64,000 nt of DNA from Micromonospora halotolerans (lineage in GTDB: Bacteria > Actinomycetota > Actinomycetes > Mycobacteriales > Micromonosporaceae): assembly GCF_032108445.1 (NCBI RefSeq), contig NZ_CP134876.1, forward strand, positions 6,448,001 to 6,512,000. The letters run 5' to 3'. The notes beneath the pieces are model-generated. The model was not told where the DNA came from. It made no database searches and saw only the letters and a list, made by a program, of their open reading frames with translations. Both the position numbers and the translations under genes were made by a program. Below, one piece after another: positions 9,361 through 17,179 of this stretch. The number at the start of each line of letters is the position of its first letter. Within the stretch, counting starts at the first letter, position 1.

Positions 9361-10113
9361 ATGCTGGTGGCCGTCGCCGGCGCGTCCGGCAACATCGGAT
9401 CCCTGACCGTGGCCGCGCTGCGCCGCCACGGGCACGATCCCGTTCCGATGAGCCGGTCGCACGGTGTCGACCTGGTGGCCGGCAGCGGGCTGGACGAGGC
9501 GCTGGCCGGCGTCGACGCCGTTGTCGACGCGATGAGCGCGCCGGCGGCCGACCGCGAGGCCACCGTGGCGTACTTCGGCGCCGCCACCCGGAACCTGCTG
9601 AGAGCCGAGCAGGACGCGGGGGTCCGGCACCACGTCCTGCTCTCCATCGTCGAGGTGCACCGGATCGCCGGCACCGCGCACTACTCCGGCAAGCGGGAGC
9701 AGGAGCGCCTGGTCTCGGCCGGGGACGTGCCGTGGACCATCGTCCCCGTCACCCAGTTCTTCGACTTCGGCGAGACGGTGGCCTCGTGGACCGAACGTGA
9801 CGGCACCGCCTACCTCGCGCCGGTGCTCATGCAGCCGATCGCGCCGGCTGACGTCGCCGACGTTCTCGCCGAGGTGGCCGCCGGGCCGCCGCACGGGCGC
9901 TACCGGGACGTGGCGGGCCCCGATCGGCACGATCTCGTGGACATGGCGCGCCGGACCCACCAGGCGACCGGGCGCGAGATGATCCTCGTCCCCACGTGGG
10001 AGGCGATCCTCGGCCCGGACATGGCGGGCAACGTGTTGCTGCCGGGACCGGACGCCCGCATCGCGCCCACGACCTTCGACGACTGGCTCGCGGACCGGGC
10101 GCGGCAGCGGTAG
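9361..10113 (+). CDS. NmrA-like NAD(P)-binding oxidoreductase (atypical SDR)
   Basis: Cytoplasmic protein of 250 residues with an N-terminal nucleotide-binding Rossmann fold, VAVAGASGNIGSLTV (GxxGxxG), typical of atypical short-chain dehydrogenases and NmrA-like sensors. The YSGKREQE segment supplies a Tyr/Lys pair at the position of the SDR active site, so catalysis is plausible. ATG at 9361 follows CAGGAG and is preferred over an upstream in-frame ATG at 9283 that would add 26 low-complexity residues. Substrate unknown. The 236 bases upstream hold no supported gene. Confidence 0.85.
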   Translation: MLVAVAGASGNIGSLTVAALRRHGHDPVPMSRSHGVDLVAGSGLDEALAGVDAVVDAMSAPAADREATVAYFGAATRNLLRAEQDAGVRHHVLLSIVEVHRIAGTAHYSGKREQERLVSAGDVPWTIVPVTQFFDFGETVASWTERDGTAYLAPVLMQPIAPADVADVLAEVAAGPPHGRYRDVAGPDRHDLVDMARRTHQATGREMILVPTWEAILGPDMAGNVLLPGPDARIAPTTFDDWLADRARQR

Positions 10114-10156
10114 CGACCGCACTGCCCGGGCGTCGGTTCAGCGCGACGGCGGGCGG

Positions 10157-11395
10157 TCAGGATCGGCACGGGAAGCTGCTCTTCGTGCAGGTCACACCGG
10201 TGTTGTACGCGTCGTTGAAGTGGGTGTAGTAGGCGTCGTAGAGCGGGTGCGTGCTGCCGGTCTCGGGGGCCATCTTGACGAAGATCTCGTCGTTCTCGTT
10301 CAGCGCGTCCTGGGTCCAGTTCTGGGAGCCGGTGTAGACGCGGTACTGGTAGGCGCTGCCGTACCGGCCGTAGGCCACGAAGAACTTGTCGTGCACCTTG
10401 TCCTTGCGGCGGATGGACACGCCGGCGTCGAGCAAAGCGTTGTAGACCGACTGGCTCATCGCGATGCCGCCCTCGGCGTTCGTACCGATCGCCATCCAGA
10501 CCTTGCACCCCGCGGCGCGGAACCGGGTGACAAGGCTGACGATCTGCGGGCGTCCGGTGGTCACCGACGCCATGCCCACGCGCAGTCGGCAGTTGGCGTC
10601 CGGGGTGAGGTCGTTGAGCCGGGTGGCGATGGTGTCGGTCTGCCCCGCGCCCTCCGGTGAGGCGTAGGCGTCGGCCGCGGCCGCCTGGTAGTAGCCCCGT
10701 CCGGACGCGGAGTCGTAGTAGTCGTTTCCGCTGTAGTGCCGCCGGTTCCACAGGTCGGTGAAGTTCGCGTTCAGGCCGGCGGCGAGGGCTGTGTCGCCGT
10801 AGACGGTGATGGCGTTGTTGAACGCGTCCGGACCGGTGGCGTAGGTGAGGTTGCTCGACCCGAACCAGACGACGTTGCCGCGGGCGACGCCGTTCGGGTC
10901 GGTGGTGCTGGAGAAGGTGACCAGCTTGGTGTGCATGTCCCCCGCGGCGCTCGTGCTGATGCAACCGTGACCGCCGCTGCTGTTCAGGCAGAACTGGTGA
11001 TTGGCCAGCTGCTTGATCGTGGTGATGGCCGGGTCGGTCGAGGTGGCGTTCTTGCCGTCGAGGACCACCAGCACGGTGACGCCGCGGGTCTGGGCCCGCA
11101 CCAGCGCGTCGGCCACCGAGTCGACGCTGAGGGAGTGGATGGCCGCCCGGATCGTGGCCCCGGTCGGCGTGGCGTCGATGAGCCGTTGCAGCTCGGTGAT
11201 GATGGTGTAGTCGCGGCCAGCGGTCGGGTTGCTGAAGTGCGCCCACACCGGGTAGCCGGCCAGGGTGGCCGATGCCGCGGACACGCCCGCCTGTGCCGCC
11301 GCCGGCACCCCGCTCAGGGACACCGCGAGCGACCCGGCGAGCAGAGTGCACAACAGCATGCGACGGAACGCGGCACTCGCCCGACTGATGTTCAT
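10157..11395 (-). CDS. Secreted phospholipase D-like protein (two HKD-type motifs)
   Basis: Exported protein of 412 residues with a classical Sec signal (basic start, LLCTLLAGSLAVSLSG core, cleavage near AAAQA). Two PLD-type half sites are visible: DMHTKLVTFSS followed by GSSNLT, and KVHDKFFVAYG followed by GSQNWT. Each gives the His and Lys of HxK, with the Ser/Gln-Asn element that follows in the superfamily. Two cysteine pairs in the mature region fit an extracellular protein. Members hydrolyse phosphodiester bonds in phospholipids or nucleic acids; which one is not evident. It is divergent from the GH-A-like gene at 11502, with a 106-base shared promoter region. Confidence 0.85.
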   Translation of the reverse strand: MNISRASAAFRRMLLCTLLAGSLAVSLSGVPAAAQAGVSAASATLAGYPVWAHFSNPTAGRDYTIITELQRLIDATPTGATIRAAIHSLSVDSVADALVRAQTRGVTVLVVLDGKNATSTDPAITTIKQLANHQFCLNSSGGHGCISTSAAGDMHTKLVTFSSTTDPNGVARGNVVWFGSSNLTYATGPDAFNNAITVYGDTALAAGLNANFTDLWNRRHYSGNDYYDSASGRGYYQAAAADAYASPEGAGQTDTIATRLNDLTPDANCRLRVGMASVTTGRPQIVSLVTRFRAAGCKVWMAIGTNAEGGIAMSQSVYNALLDAGVSIRRKDKVHDKFFVAYGRYGSAYQYRVYTGSQNWTQDALNENDEIFVKMAPETGSTHPLYDAYYTHFNDAYNTGVTCTKSSFPCRS

Positions 11396-11501
11396 GGATA
11401 GGCATCGTTGGAGGGAATCTTCCGTAAGTCAATGCCTGCTGGCAGGATTCTCCGCAGGCGCCCCTGCCGCACTTCCAGATCCTGTCGCCCGGAGGTGGAC
11501 G

Positions 11502-12359
11502 ATGGCCGGATCAAGCCCACCTGCGAGCCGCACCGCGCCCGCCCGGATGCTCGCGTCGCTGTGTGCGGTCGTGGTGGCCGCTGTGGCGGCCTTCGGGTGG
11601 ACCACCCCCGCCGCGGAGGCGCGCGGCGCCTCCCATCGCCAGGACCTCGGGGCCCACGGCGAATCGCTGTTCGCCGTGAACATCGACCCCAGCAACGAGG
11701 CGGCCTGGCAGCAGTCGCCACCCGCCCGGCTCGCGGACGAAGGCTTCCGTGGGGCCCGCTTCGTGTCCCGGCAGTGGATCCAGCCGCGCATCGACGAGCT
11801 GAAGCAGGCCGGCCTTCAGGTCATGGCCGTCGTCACCGACGAATCGGGCGGCTACGTGCCGTGGAACGCCGACTACCTGCAAATCGGCAACGAGCCGGAC
11901 CTCCCCGGCACCTATCTCTCGCCGGCGGCGTACGCCGACCTGTGGGTGCTGTACCGCAACACGTATCCGCAGTTCGCCGGCCGGTTCGTGATGGCCGGCC
12001 TGGCCTCGGGCGGGCAGAACGCCGTCAACTACGCCGCCGCGGTGTTCGCCGCGATCGGCGGTCGCGCGCCCCTGCCGGACATCGTCGCCATCCACCCGTA
12101 CGCGAAGACCAGCGAGCAGGCCGCGGGCGACTTCGACCTGATGTGGAACGCCGTGGGTCGCCCGGTGATCGCGACCGAGTGGCACAACGAGGACGACACC
12201 TGGAACTTCCAGTGCATGCTCGCCGGCCGGTCCAGCGTCTGGAACTCGGTCTTCTCCTACACCGACGCCATGGTCCCGGGCTTCGGACTGCGCGACGGGG
12301 CCGGGAACCCCAAGCCCTTCTACTACTCCCTGCTGTCCGCTCCGGAGTCCTGCCGCTAG
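11502..12359 (+). CDS. Secreted clan GH-A glycoside hydrolase-like protein
   Basis: Exported protein of 285 residues; signal peptide over about 1-42 (LASLCAVVVAAVAAFGW then AEARG). ATG at 11502 has a strong ribosome binding site GGAGG at 11491-11495. The mature protein looks like a small TIM barrel: LQIGNEPDLPG has the Asn-Glu-Pro triad of clan GH-A (predicted acid/base E131), and VIATEWHNED offers the nucleophile (E226) at a barrel strand end. DIVAIHPYA and VMAGLASGG fit intermediate strands. The substrate is unknown; the length is short for GH5 or GH39, so this may be a minimal hydrolase. It converges with the methyltransferase gene, overlapping it by four bases. Confidence 0.72.
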   Translation: MAGSSPPASRTAPARMLASLCAVVVAAVAAFGWTTPAAEARGASHRQDLGAHGESLFAVNIDPSNEAAWQQSPPARLADEGFRGARFVSRQWIQPRIDELKQAGLQVMAVVTDESGGYVPWNADYLQIGNEPDLPGTYLSPAAYADLWVLYRNTYPQFAGRFVMAGLASGGQNAVNYAAAVFAAIGGRAPLPDIVAIHPYAKTSEQAAGDFDLMWNAVGRPVIATEWHNEDDTWNFQCMLAGRSSVWNSVFSYTDAMVPGFGLRDGAGNPKPFYYSLLSAPESCR

Positions 12360-13054
12360 CGGTAGTAGGACCTGACCGCCGGCTGGCCGGTGTAGTTGGG
12401 CCCGGCGCGGTCGTCGGCGCCGAGGTACGTGTACGGCAGAGACACGACGCCGGGCCCGACCCGCCCGATCCGGCGACGGCGGGTGTCGACGGTGAAGCCT
12501 GCCCCGCGCAGGGCGGCCGCCAGCTTCCGGCCGGCGGGACGGCCGTCGGCGAGGCGGATGCTGTCCAGGTCGAGATCGGCGATGAACCGCCCCTCGTCGG
12601 TGAGCCAGCCAGCGAGGCGGGTCAGCACCGCGAGTTTGTCGCCGACGTAGTGCAGCCCGTGGACGCAGGTGATGAGGTCGAACCGGCGCGGCGGCGACCA
12701 GGACGTGACAGAGGCGCAGGTCAGGTGCAGCGCCGTGCCCTGGCTGGGCGTGGGATCGAAGAAGTCGACAAGGTCCACGCCGACGATGGTGACGAGATGA
12801 TCGAGTCCGTCGCGGGCGAGGGTGTTCGCAGCCTGCACGAGGCAGCGACCAGTCCCGCAGCACAGGTCCAGCCAGGCGGTCGTCGTGCGGGGTGGGGACT
12901 GCCGGACCCGGGTAATGATCCACTCGAGCGGGTTGAACCCGAGTTCCCGCGCATAGCTGTTCACGCCGGCGAGCTGGCGTTCCCGGTTCATCGCCGAGTT
13001 GGCCACCACGGCGGACGATTCCAACGCCTCGTCATCGAGCAAGCGATCCGGCAT
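12356..13054 (-). CDS. Class I SAM-dependent methyltransferase
   Basis: Cytoplasmic methyltransferase of 232 residues. Motif I is AWLDLCCGTGRCLVQAA (about 64-80), the acidic loop VGVDLVDFFDP, motif IV RFDLITCVHGLHYV, and the post-motif is DEGRFIADLDLDS. These support SAM binding; the C-terminal 60 residues are rich in Arg and give no acceptor hint. ATG at 13054 gives a full-length product. Its stop overlaps the stop of the convergent GH-A-like gene by four bases. Confidence 0.85.
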   Translation of the reverse strand: MPDRLLDDEALESSAVVANSAMNRERQLAGVNSYARELGFNPLEWIITRVRQSPPRTTTAWLDLCCGTGRCLVQAANTLARDGLDHLVTIVGVDLVDFFDPTPSQGTALHLTCASVTSWSPPRRFDLITCVHGLHYVGDKLAVLTRLAGWLTDEGRFIADLDLDSIRLADGRPAGRKLAAALRGAGFTVDTRRRRIGRVGPGVVSLPYTYLGADDRAGPNYTGQPAVRSYYR

Positions 13055-13289
13055 GGTGAGCAGCCTGCCAGAGCTCCGCCCTCATCCGGCAGTGGAGCCG
13101 CCCCATCACAACGACGTGCCCTTCGAGGCCCTCGACGCGGCGTTCGCCGGCTTCTGCTCGACGGACCGGCCGGGGCTCCACGGACGCCGGTGTCCGCCGC
13201 GGACCTGGCCGCCAGGCTGGTGCCGCAGTAGCCGCCGCACCGGCATCGGTCCGGAGCCGTACCTTGGTGCGGTGGCTACCTTCGCGCGC
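13055..13289. other. Intergenic stretch with coding-like debris
   Basis: No intact gene fits here. On the plus strand PHHNDVPFEALDAAFAGF (from about 13100) and, in another frame, LLDGPAGAPRTPVSAADLA ending at a stop at 13229-13231 read like consecutive parts of one C-terminus separated by a frameshift. I cannot name the family. Confidence 0.35.
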
Positions 13290-13742
13290 ATGCCGATCAC
13301 GGCCCGTACGGTGCGGCTGCTCATGCCGGTGGCCGCGCTGCTGTTCCTGGGCCTCGCACTGCTGATCCGCGTCGTCGATGACGGGGCACTGCGGCAGTAC
13401 TCCGGCACCGCGCTGTACGCGTCGATGGTCTGGGCCGGGGTAATGTTCCTGCGGCCAGGGATGGCGCCGGTGCCGGCCGGGGCGATCGCCACTGTGTTCT
13501 GCTTGTTGGTGGAGTGCGCGCAGCTGACCGGGGTGCCGGCCGAACTGTCGGCGCGGAGCCTGGCGGCGAGGCTGGCGCTGGGTGTGCAGTTCGACCCGGT
13601 CGACCTGGCCTGGTACCCGGTCGGGGTGGCTCCCCTGGTGGTGCTTCACCACCTGGTGCGCGCGCGGGCCCGCCCGGCGCCGCAACCGCAGCGCGACGTC
13701 GTCCCCACGCCAGCGGCCCGCGCGGTTGACACCCTCCCGTAG
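13290..13742 (+). CDS. DUF2809 integral membrane protein
   Basis: Small membrane protein of 150 residues with about four hydrophobic segments: LLMPVAALLFLGLALLIRVV, ALYASMVWAGVMFL, PAGAIATVFCLLVECAQL and VGVAPLVVLHHLV. The RQYSGTALYA and VECAQLT motifs are characteristic of DUF2809. Function is unknown. ATG at 13290 is used; a GTG six codons upstream (13272) is possible. A 97-bp piece of a paralogue lies at 5681-5780. It is followed 60-90 bases later by the left end of the IS607 element. Confidence 0.8.
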   Translation: MPITARTVRLLMPVAALLFLGLALLIRVVDDGALRQYSGTALYASMVWAGVMFLRPGMAPVPAGAIATVFCLLVECAQLTGVPAELSARSLAARLALGVQFDPVDLAWYPVGVAPLVVLHHLVRARARPAPQPQRDVVPTPAARAVDTLP

Positions 13743-13833
13743 CCGCTGCACCCCTTCGCGGGCGGGCGGGGGCTGACAACTGCTCACTCTCCCGTGATCA
13801 AACATACGAATATATGAGCGTTACTATCGTTCT

Positions 13834-14404
13834 GTGAAGCTTGCCGAGTGGGCGCGCCGTAACGGTGTGCACCCGCAGACCGCGTACCGCTGGTTCCGCG
13901 AGGGGACCATGCCGGTGCCCGCTCGGCGTCTTCCGTCCGGCACGATCATGGTGGAGGTGACCGACGACGCCCGGCAGGTTCAGGTCGTCGTCTACGCCCG
14001 GGTGTCGTCGGCCGACCAGCGAGCCGACCTGGACCGGCAGGTCGCCCGGGTGACCGCCTGGGTCACCGGGCGGGACATGGCCGTCGCGCGGGTGGTGACC
14101 GAGGTCGGGTCCGCGTTGAACGGGCGGCGCAAGAAGCCTCGGGCTGCTGCGCGACCCGGCCGTGTCGACGATCGTGGTGGAGCACCGGGATCGATTCGCG
14201 CGGTTCGGTGCCGAGTATGTTGAGGCGGCGCTGGCCGCGCAGGGGCGCCGGCTGATGGTGGTCGATCCAGCCGAGGTGGACGACGACCTCGTGCGGGACG
14301 TCACGGAGATCCTCACTAGTCTCTGCGCCCGACTGTACGGCCGCCGCGCAGCGGCGAACCGGGCCAGCCGCGCCGTGGCCGCCGCCACCAAGGACGAGTC
14401 GTGA
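13834..14404 (+). pseudogene. tnpA: IS607 TnpA serine recombinase, frameshifted
   Basis: The N-terminal half starts at GTG 13834 with a MerR-like DNA-binding domain (AEWARRNGVHPQTAYRWFR) and the serine recombinase catalytic start VVVYARVSSADQRADLDRQ; the active serine lies in ARVSS. After GSALNGRRKK the frame is lost at about 14140-14155. The rest of the resolvase (STIVVEHRDRFARFGAEYVE, MVVDPAEVDDDLVRD) continues in the next frame to the stop at 14402-14404. The shift equals one extra or two missing bases. Without the shift the protein would be about 190 residues, normal for the family. It could be real inactivation, a sequencing error or programmed frameshifting. Confidence 0.85.
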
Positions 14405-15831
14405 AGCGGTACGAGCCGCCGGCCGGCTGGACCGTGCAGGCGTACCGGTTCGCCCTCGACCCGAGTGACGCCCAGGTTCTCGGTCTGCGCCGGAACACCG
14501 GCGCGGCTCGGTTCGCGTACAACCACATGCTGCGGCGGGTCAGCGCGGTGAAGGCGCAGCGCGCTGCCGAGGCCAGCTACGGAGTAGCCGAGGCGGACCT
14601 GACGCCATGGCAGGGCTGGTCCCTGCCGGACCTGCGGCGCACCTGGAACGAGATCAAGCAGTGGGTGGCGCCGTGGTGGGCGGAGTGTTCCAAGGAGGCG
14701 TTCAACACCGGCCTGGCGAACCTGTCCGCAGCACTGGGCAACTGGCACGCGTCACGCACCGGCACCCGCAGGGGCCGCCGGATGGGCTGGCCCCGAGCCA
14801 AGAAGAAAAACGGCCGTAGGTCGGCCCGGTTCACCACCGGCGCGATCCGGGTCGACCCCAGCTACCGGCATGTGATGCTGCCCCGGCTGGGTCGCATCCG
14901 CACCTACGAGTCGACCCGCAAGCTGGCCCGCCGGGTACGGGCGGGCACCGCGACGATCCTGTCCGCCACGGTCACCGAGACCGCCGGCAGGTGGTTCTGC
15001 TCGTTCCAGGTCGCAGTCCAGCGCGCGGTCGGACGGCGGCCGGCGCACGCGCCGAAAGCCGGCCGGGTCGTCGGCGTGGACGCCGGGGTCAAGCACCTGG
15101 CGGTGCTGTCCACCGGTGAGATGGTGCCGAACCCGGCGCCGTTCAAGGCCGCGTTGAGGAAACTCGGCAAGGCCCAACGCCGGGCCGCCCGGCGGATCGG
15201 CCCCTACGACCCGCAGGCCAGGCGCAAACGGACTGCGTCGAACCGGTGGCAGCGGGCACAGGACGCGGTGGCTCGACTACAGGCCACAGTCTCGGCTGTC
15301 CGCGCCGACTCGTGGCACCAACTCACCACCCGCCTGGCGCAGCAGTTCACCACGATCGTGGTCGAGGACCTCCACGTGGCCGGGATGGTCCGAAACCGCA
15401 AGCTGGCCCGGTCCCTGACAGACGCCGCCCCGGCGACGCTGCGCCGGCACCTCGGCTACAAGACCGGCTGGTACGGCAGCACGCTGTACGTCGCCGACCG
15501 GTGGTACCCCAGCTCCAAGACGTGCTCCGCCTGCAAGACGGTGAAACCCAAGCTGTCGCTGGCCGAGCGCATGTTCCACTGCACCACGTGCGGACTGTCC
15601 CTGGACCGCGACGTCAACGCGGCACGTAATCTTGCCGCGCTCGTGCGGCACGTCGACCTGGAGTTGCTGGGCGACGCAAAACCAGGACGTGGAGCCTACG
15701 TAAGACCCGTAAGACCTGCATCCGCAGGCGGGGCGGCGGGCCGTGAAGCGTCTAGACCGGTTCATCCGGTCAACGTCGCCCGGCAACGGACGACTGCCAA
15801 TCGTGAGTCACGTTTGCTCACTGAAAGGTAA
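14401..15831 (+). CDS. tnpB: TnpB RNA-guided nuclease of IS607 element
   Basis: IS-encoded TnpB, 476 residues, ancestor family of Cas12. All RuvC catalytic residues are present: RuvC-I VVGVDAGVKHLAVLS (D227), RuvC-II TIVVEDLHVAGM (E322) and RuvC-III LDRDVNAARNL (D404). The four-cysteine zinc ribbon CSAC/CTTC (C375, C378, C394, C397) sits between II and III. The N-terminal wedge/REC-like region and basic patch PRAKKKNGRR are intact. GTG at 14401 overlaps the tnpA stop (GTGA). TnpB proteins cut DNA at the transposon donor site guided by an RNA from the element's right end. With TnpA broken, TnpB may be the only active product. The last 60 residues are Arg-rich and overlap the probable guide-RNA region. 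Confidence 0.93.
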   Translation: MKRYEPPAGWTVQAYRFALDPSDAQVLGLRRNTGAARFAYNHMLRRVSAVKAQRAAEASYGVAEADLTPWQGWSLPDLRRTWNEIKQWVAPWWAECSKEAFNTGLANLSAALGNWHASRTGTRRGRRMGWPRAKKKNGRRSARFTTGAIRVDPSYRHVMLPRLGRIRTYESTRKLARRVRAGTATILSATVTETAGRWFCSFQVAVQRAVGRRPAHAPKAGRVVGVDAGVKHLAVLSTGEMVPNPAPFKAALRKLGKAQRRAARRIGPYDPQARRKRTASNRWQRAQDAVARLQATVSAVRADSWHQLTTRLAQQFTTIVVEDLHVAGMVRNRKLARSLTDAAPATLRRHLGYKTGWYGSTLYVADRWYPSSKTCSACKTVKPKLSLAERMFHCTTCGLSLDRDVNAARNLAALVRHVDLELLGDAKPGRGAYVRPVRPASAGGAAGREASRPVHPVNVARQRTTANRESRLLTER

Positions 15832-15841
15832 CGGTCGTATG
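15660..15841 (+). ncRNA. Probable TnpB-associated guide RNA (omega/reRNA) region
   Basis: In IS607 and IS605 elements the guide-RNA scaffold overlaps the 3' end of tnpB and runs to the right end, where the guide begins in flanking DNA. Here this interval contains three hairpins: CCTGC (15715-15719)/GCAGG (15724-15728), GACCGG (15755-15760)/CCGGTC (15766-15771), and GTGAG (15803-15807)/CTCAC (15817-15821). The guide would then start at about 15842. Position and structure support the call; transcription is not shown. Confidence 0.5.
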
Positions 15842-15862
15842 ACGCCTCCGCCGTCCGCCGCG

Positions 15863-15990
15863 CTATCCGGGGCGCTCGGCCGCCAAGCCGGTGCACCGCT
15901 GTGCGGTGGCGAGGTTGTCGAGGATGCGCTTGTTGGCAAGCATCCAGATCGGGGAGATCGAGAAGTCGACGGCTCCCAGGTGCGGTCATC
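15863..15990 (-). pseudogene. Remnant resembling the 3' end of the CapA-like gene
   Basis: Read on the minus strand, the last codons give KRILDNLATAQRCTGLAAE followed by RPG and a TAG stop at 15863-15865. The intact gene ending at 6826 reads KQRILDKLAAAQRCTGLAAK, RPG, TAG. About 65 bases are highly similar. Upstream of this the remnant continues as IWMLAN and FSISP, unrelated to CapA, and soon meets stops. It abuts the right end of the IS607 element. Confidence 0.65.
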
Positions 15991-16122
15991 CGGCAGTTGG
16001 TGGAGTCCTGCCACGCCGCTGACGGGACGTTGCAGGCGGAGAACCGCGTTGCGCCGGTGCCGCGTCGTGGGCCATAGTCGTTCCATGATCTCGTACCGGA
16101 AGGGCGGCGACGCCCTGGCGCG

Positions 16123-16992
16123 GTGAGCGCCCCCGCGCGGCGCAACGACGCCGCGAAACCCCCACAGGCCGTTCGCAGCGGCAACCCTCACGACCTGTGG
16201 CAGCAGGCCATCCGGATCCGCCAGGAATGGCTCGACCACGCCCTGTCCACGCAGCCGGCTGACAAGTCGACCGCCGAGCGCTGCCTGAGCGCCATCTACG
16301 CCAGGGCATCGCGGCCACGACCCCGGTTCGAATGGGTCGACTCCCCAGACAAGGCGCGCCCCCTGATCACCGGCTGGCCCACCCTCGATCAGCTCTACGA
16401 GCGCATCCGGGACCCCCGGCCGCGCGGCACACCACCGCTGGCAAGCGATCTCGCCATGATCGCCTCCCAGTTGCGCGGCGCGCTGAGCGCGGGCGTCACT
16501 CACACCGATCCCGAACTGTCACCCGTGCGCACGAGCAGGACCAAGGAACCATGGCCCGAACTGGCGCCGCTACAGGCGCTCGACAGCGGCGTTCCGCTCG
16601 CTGTCGTGCTGCACCAGGGCCTACGTACGGCATTGCACCGGAGCCTCGCGCACGGGTACTGCCTACCCGTGCGTGCGGCGCTCGCGGGCGACGGCCCGTT
16701 ACCCGTGTGCTGGTACGGGCAGCAGGATGCGTCATGGATCGCCTACTACGACATGCTGCATCGACTCGGCCTTGCCCGGTACGGGCCAGACGAGGCCGAA
16801 CACCTCAACGCCTGGGCCGGCCTGGCCCGCTCCTGCGGCTGGTGGTGGCCCGGCGAGGACGTCTGCGTCGTGGTGGACCGGCCCCAGGCGATACGAACCG
16901 AGCCGATCCCCGGAGCAGTGCACCACCAGATCCGACTGCAACCTCGCGGCGCGCGCTACCGCGACGGCTGGCAACCACTCCTGAGCAGATGA
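16123..16992 (+). CDS. Uncharacterised protein with Trp-rich C-terminal motif
   Basis: Hypothetical cytoplasmic protein of 289 residues, no signal peptide or membrane segment. The N-terminal half is helical and basic. The C-terminal half contains ASWIAYYDMLHRLGLARYG, AGLARSCGWWWPGEDVCV and VVDRPQAIRTE. The GWWWP...VCVVVDRP stretch resembles the conserved end of actinobacterial DUF6745-type proteins, but that is a recollection rather than a proven match. GTG at 16123 is used. It lies between the IS607 right flank and a DUF1877 gene and has third-position GC normal for the window, so it is probably real. Confidence 0.6.
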   Translation: MSAPARRNDAAKPPQAVRSGNPHDLWQQAIRIRQEWLDHALSTQPADKSTAERCLSAIYARASRPRPRFEWVDSPDKARPLITGWPTLDQLYERIRDPRPRGTPPLASDLAMIASQLRGALSAGVTHTDPELSPVRTSRTKEPWPELAPLQALDSGVPLAVVLHQGLRTALHRSLAHGYCLPVRAALAGDGPLPVCWYGQQDASWIAYYDMLHRLGLARYGPDEAEHLNAWAGLARSCGWWWPGEDVCVVVDRPQAIRTEPIPGAVHHQIRLQPRGARYRDGWQPLLSR

Positions 16993-17179
16993 GCTGAGTC
17001 GATGGCCGGCCGGGACGGGCACCCGCCGGTCCCGGCCGGCCCGTTCCACACCCTGCAAACGTCAGAGCAGACTTCAACAGGACAGCCGAACTCCGGCAGA
17101 GAGCCGGTTGCGGTACGGTCCGCGTCACGAAAGCTGGCGAGCGCGGGACCGCGCACCGCCGATGGGAAAGGACCGCTGC

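Larger units (their letters stand above)
13795..15841 (+). mobile_element. IS607-family insertion sequence
   Basis: About 2.05 kb holding an IS607-type serine recombinase (tnpA, frameshifted) and tnpB in the usual order. The left boundary is placed just before the AT-rich stretch at 13800-13833 that precedes tnpA, and the right boundary at the end of the AT-richer tail near 15840. Both ends contain related motifs (the complement of the left end has TAACG and TCGTATG; the right end has TAACGGTCGTATG). IS607 elements have no terminal inverted repeats or target duplications, so the exact ends need comparison with empty sites. Flanking on the right is a decayed gene fragment. Confidence 0.8.

Noticed and set aside
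13795..15841. IS605-type (Y1 transposase) assignment for the insertion sequence
   Set aside because: The partner of TnpB has a MerR-like HTH plus serine recombinase motif (ARVSSADQ), which is IS607, not a HUH Y1 transposase.
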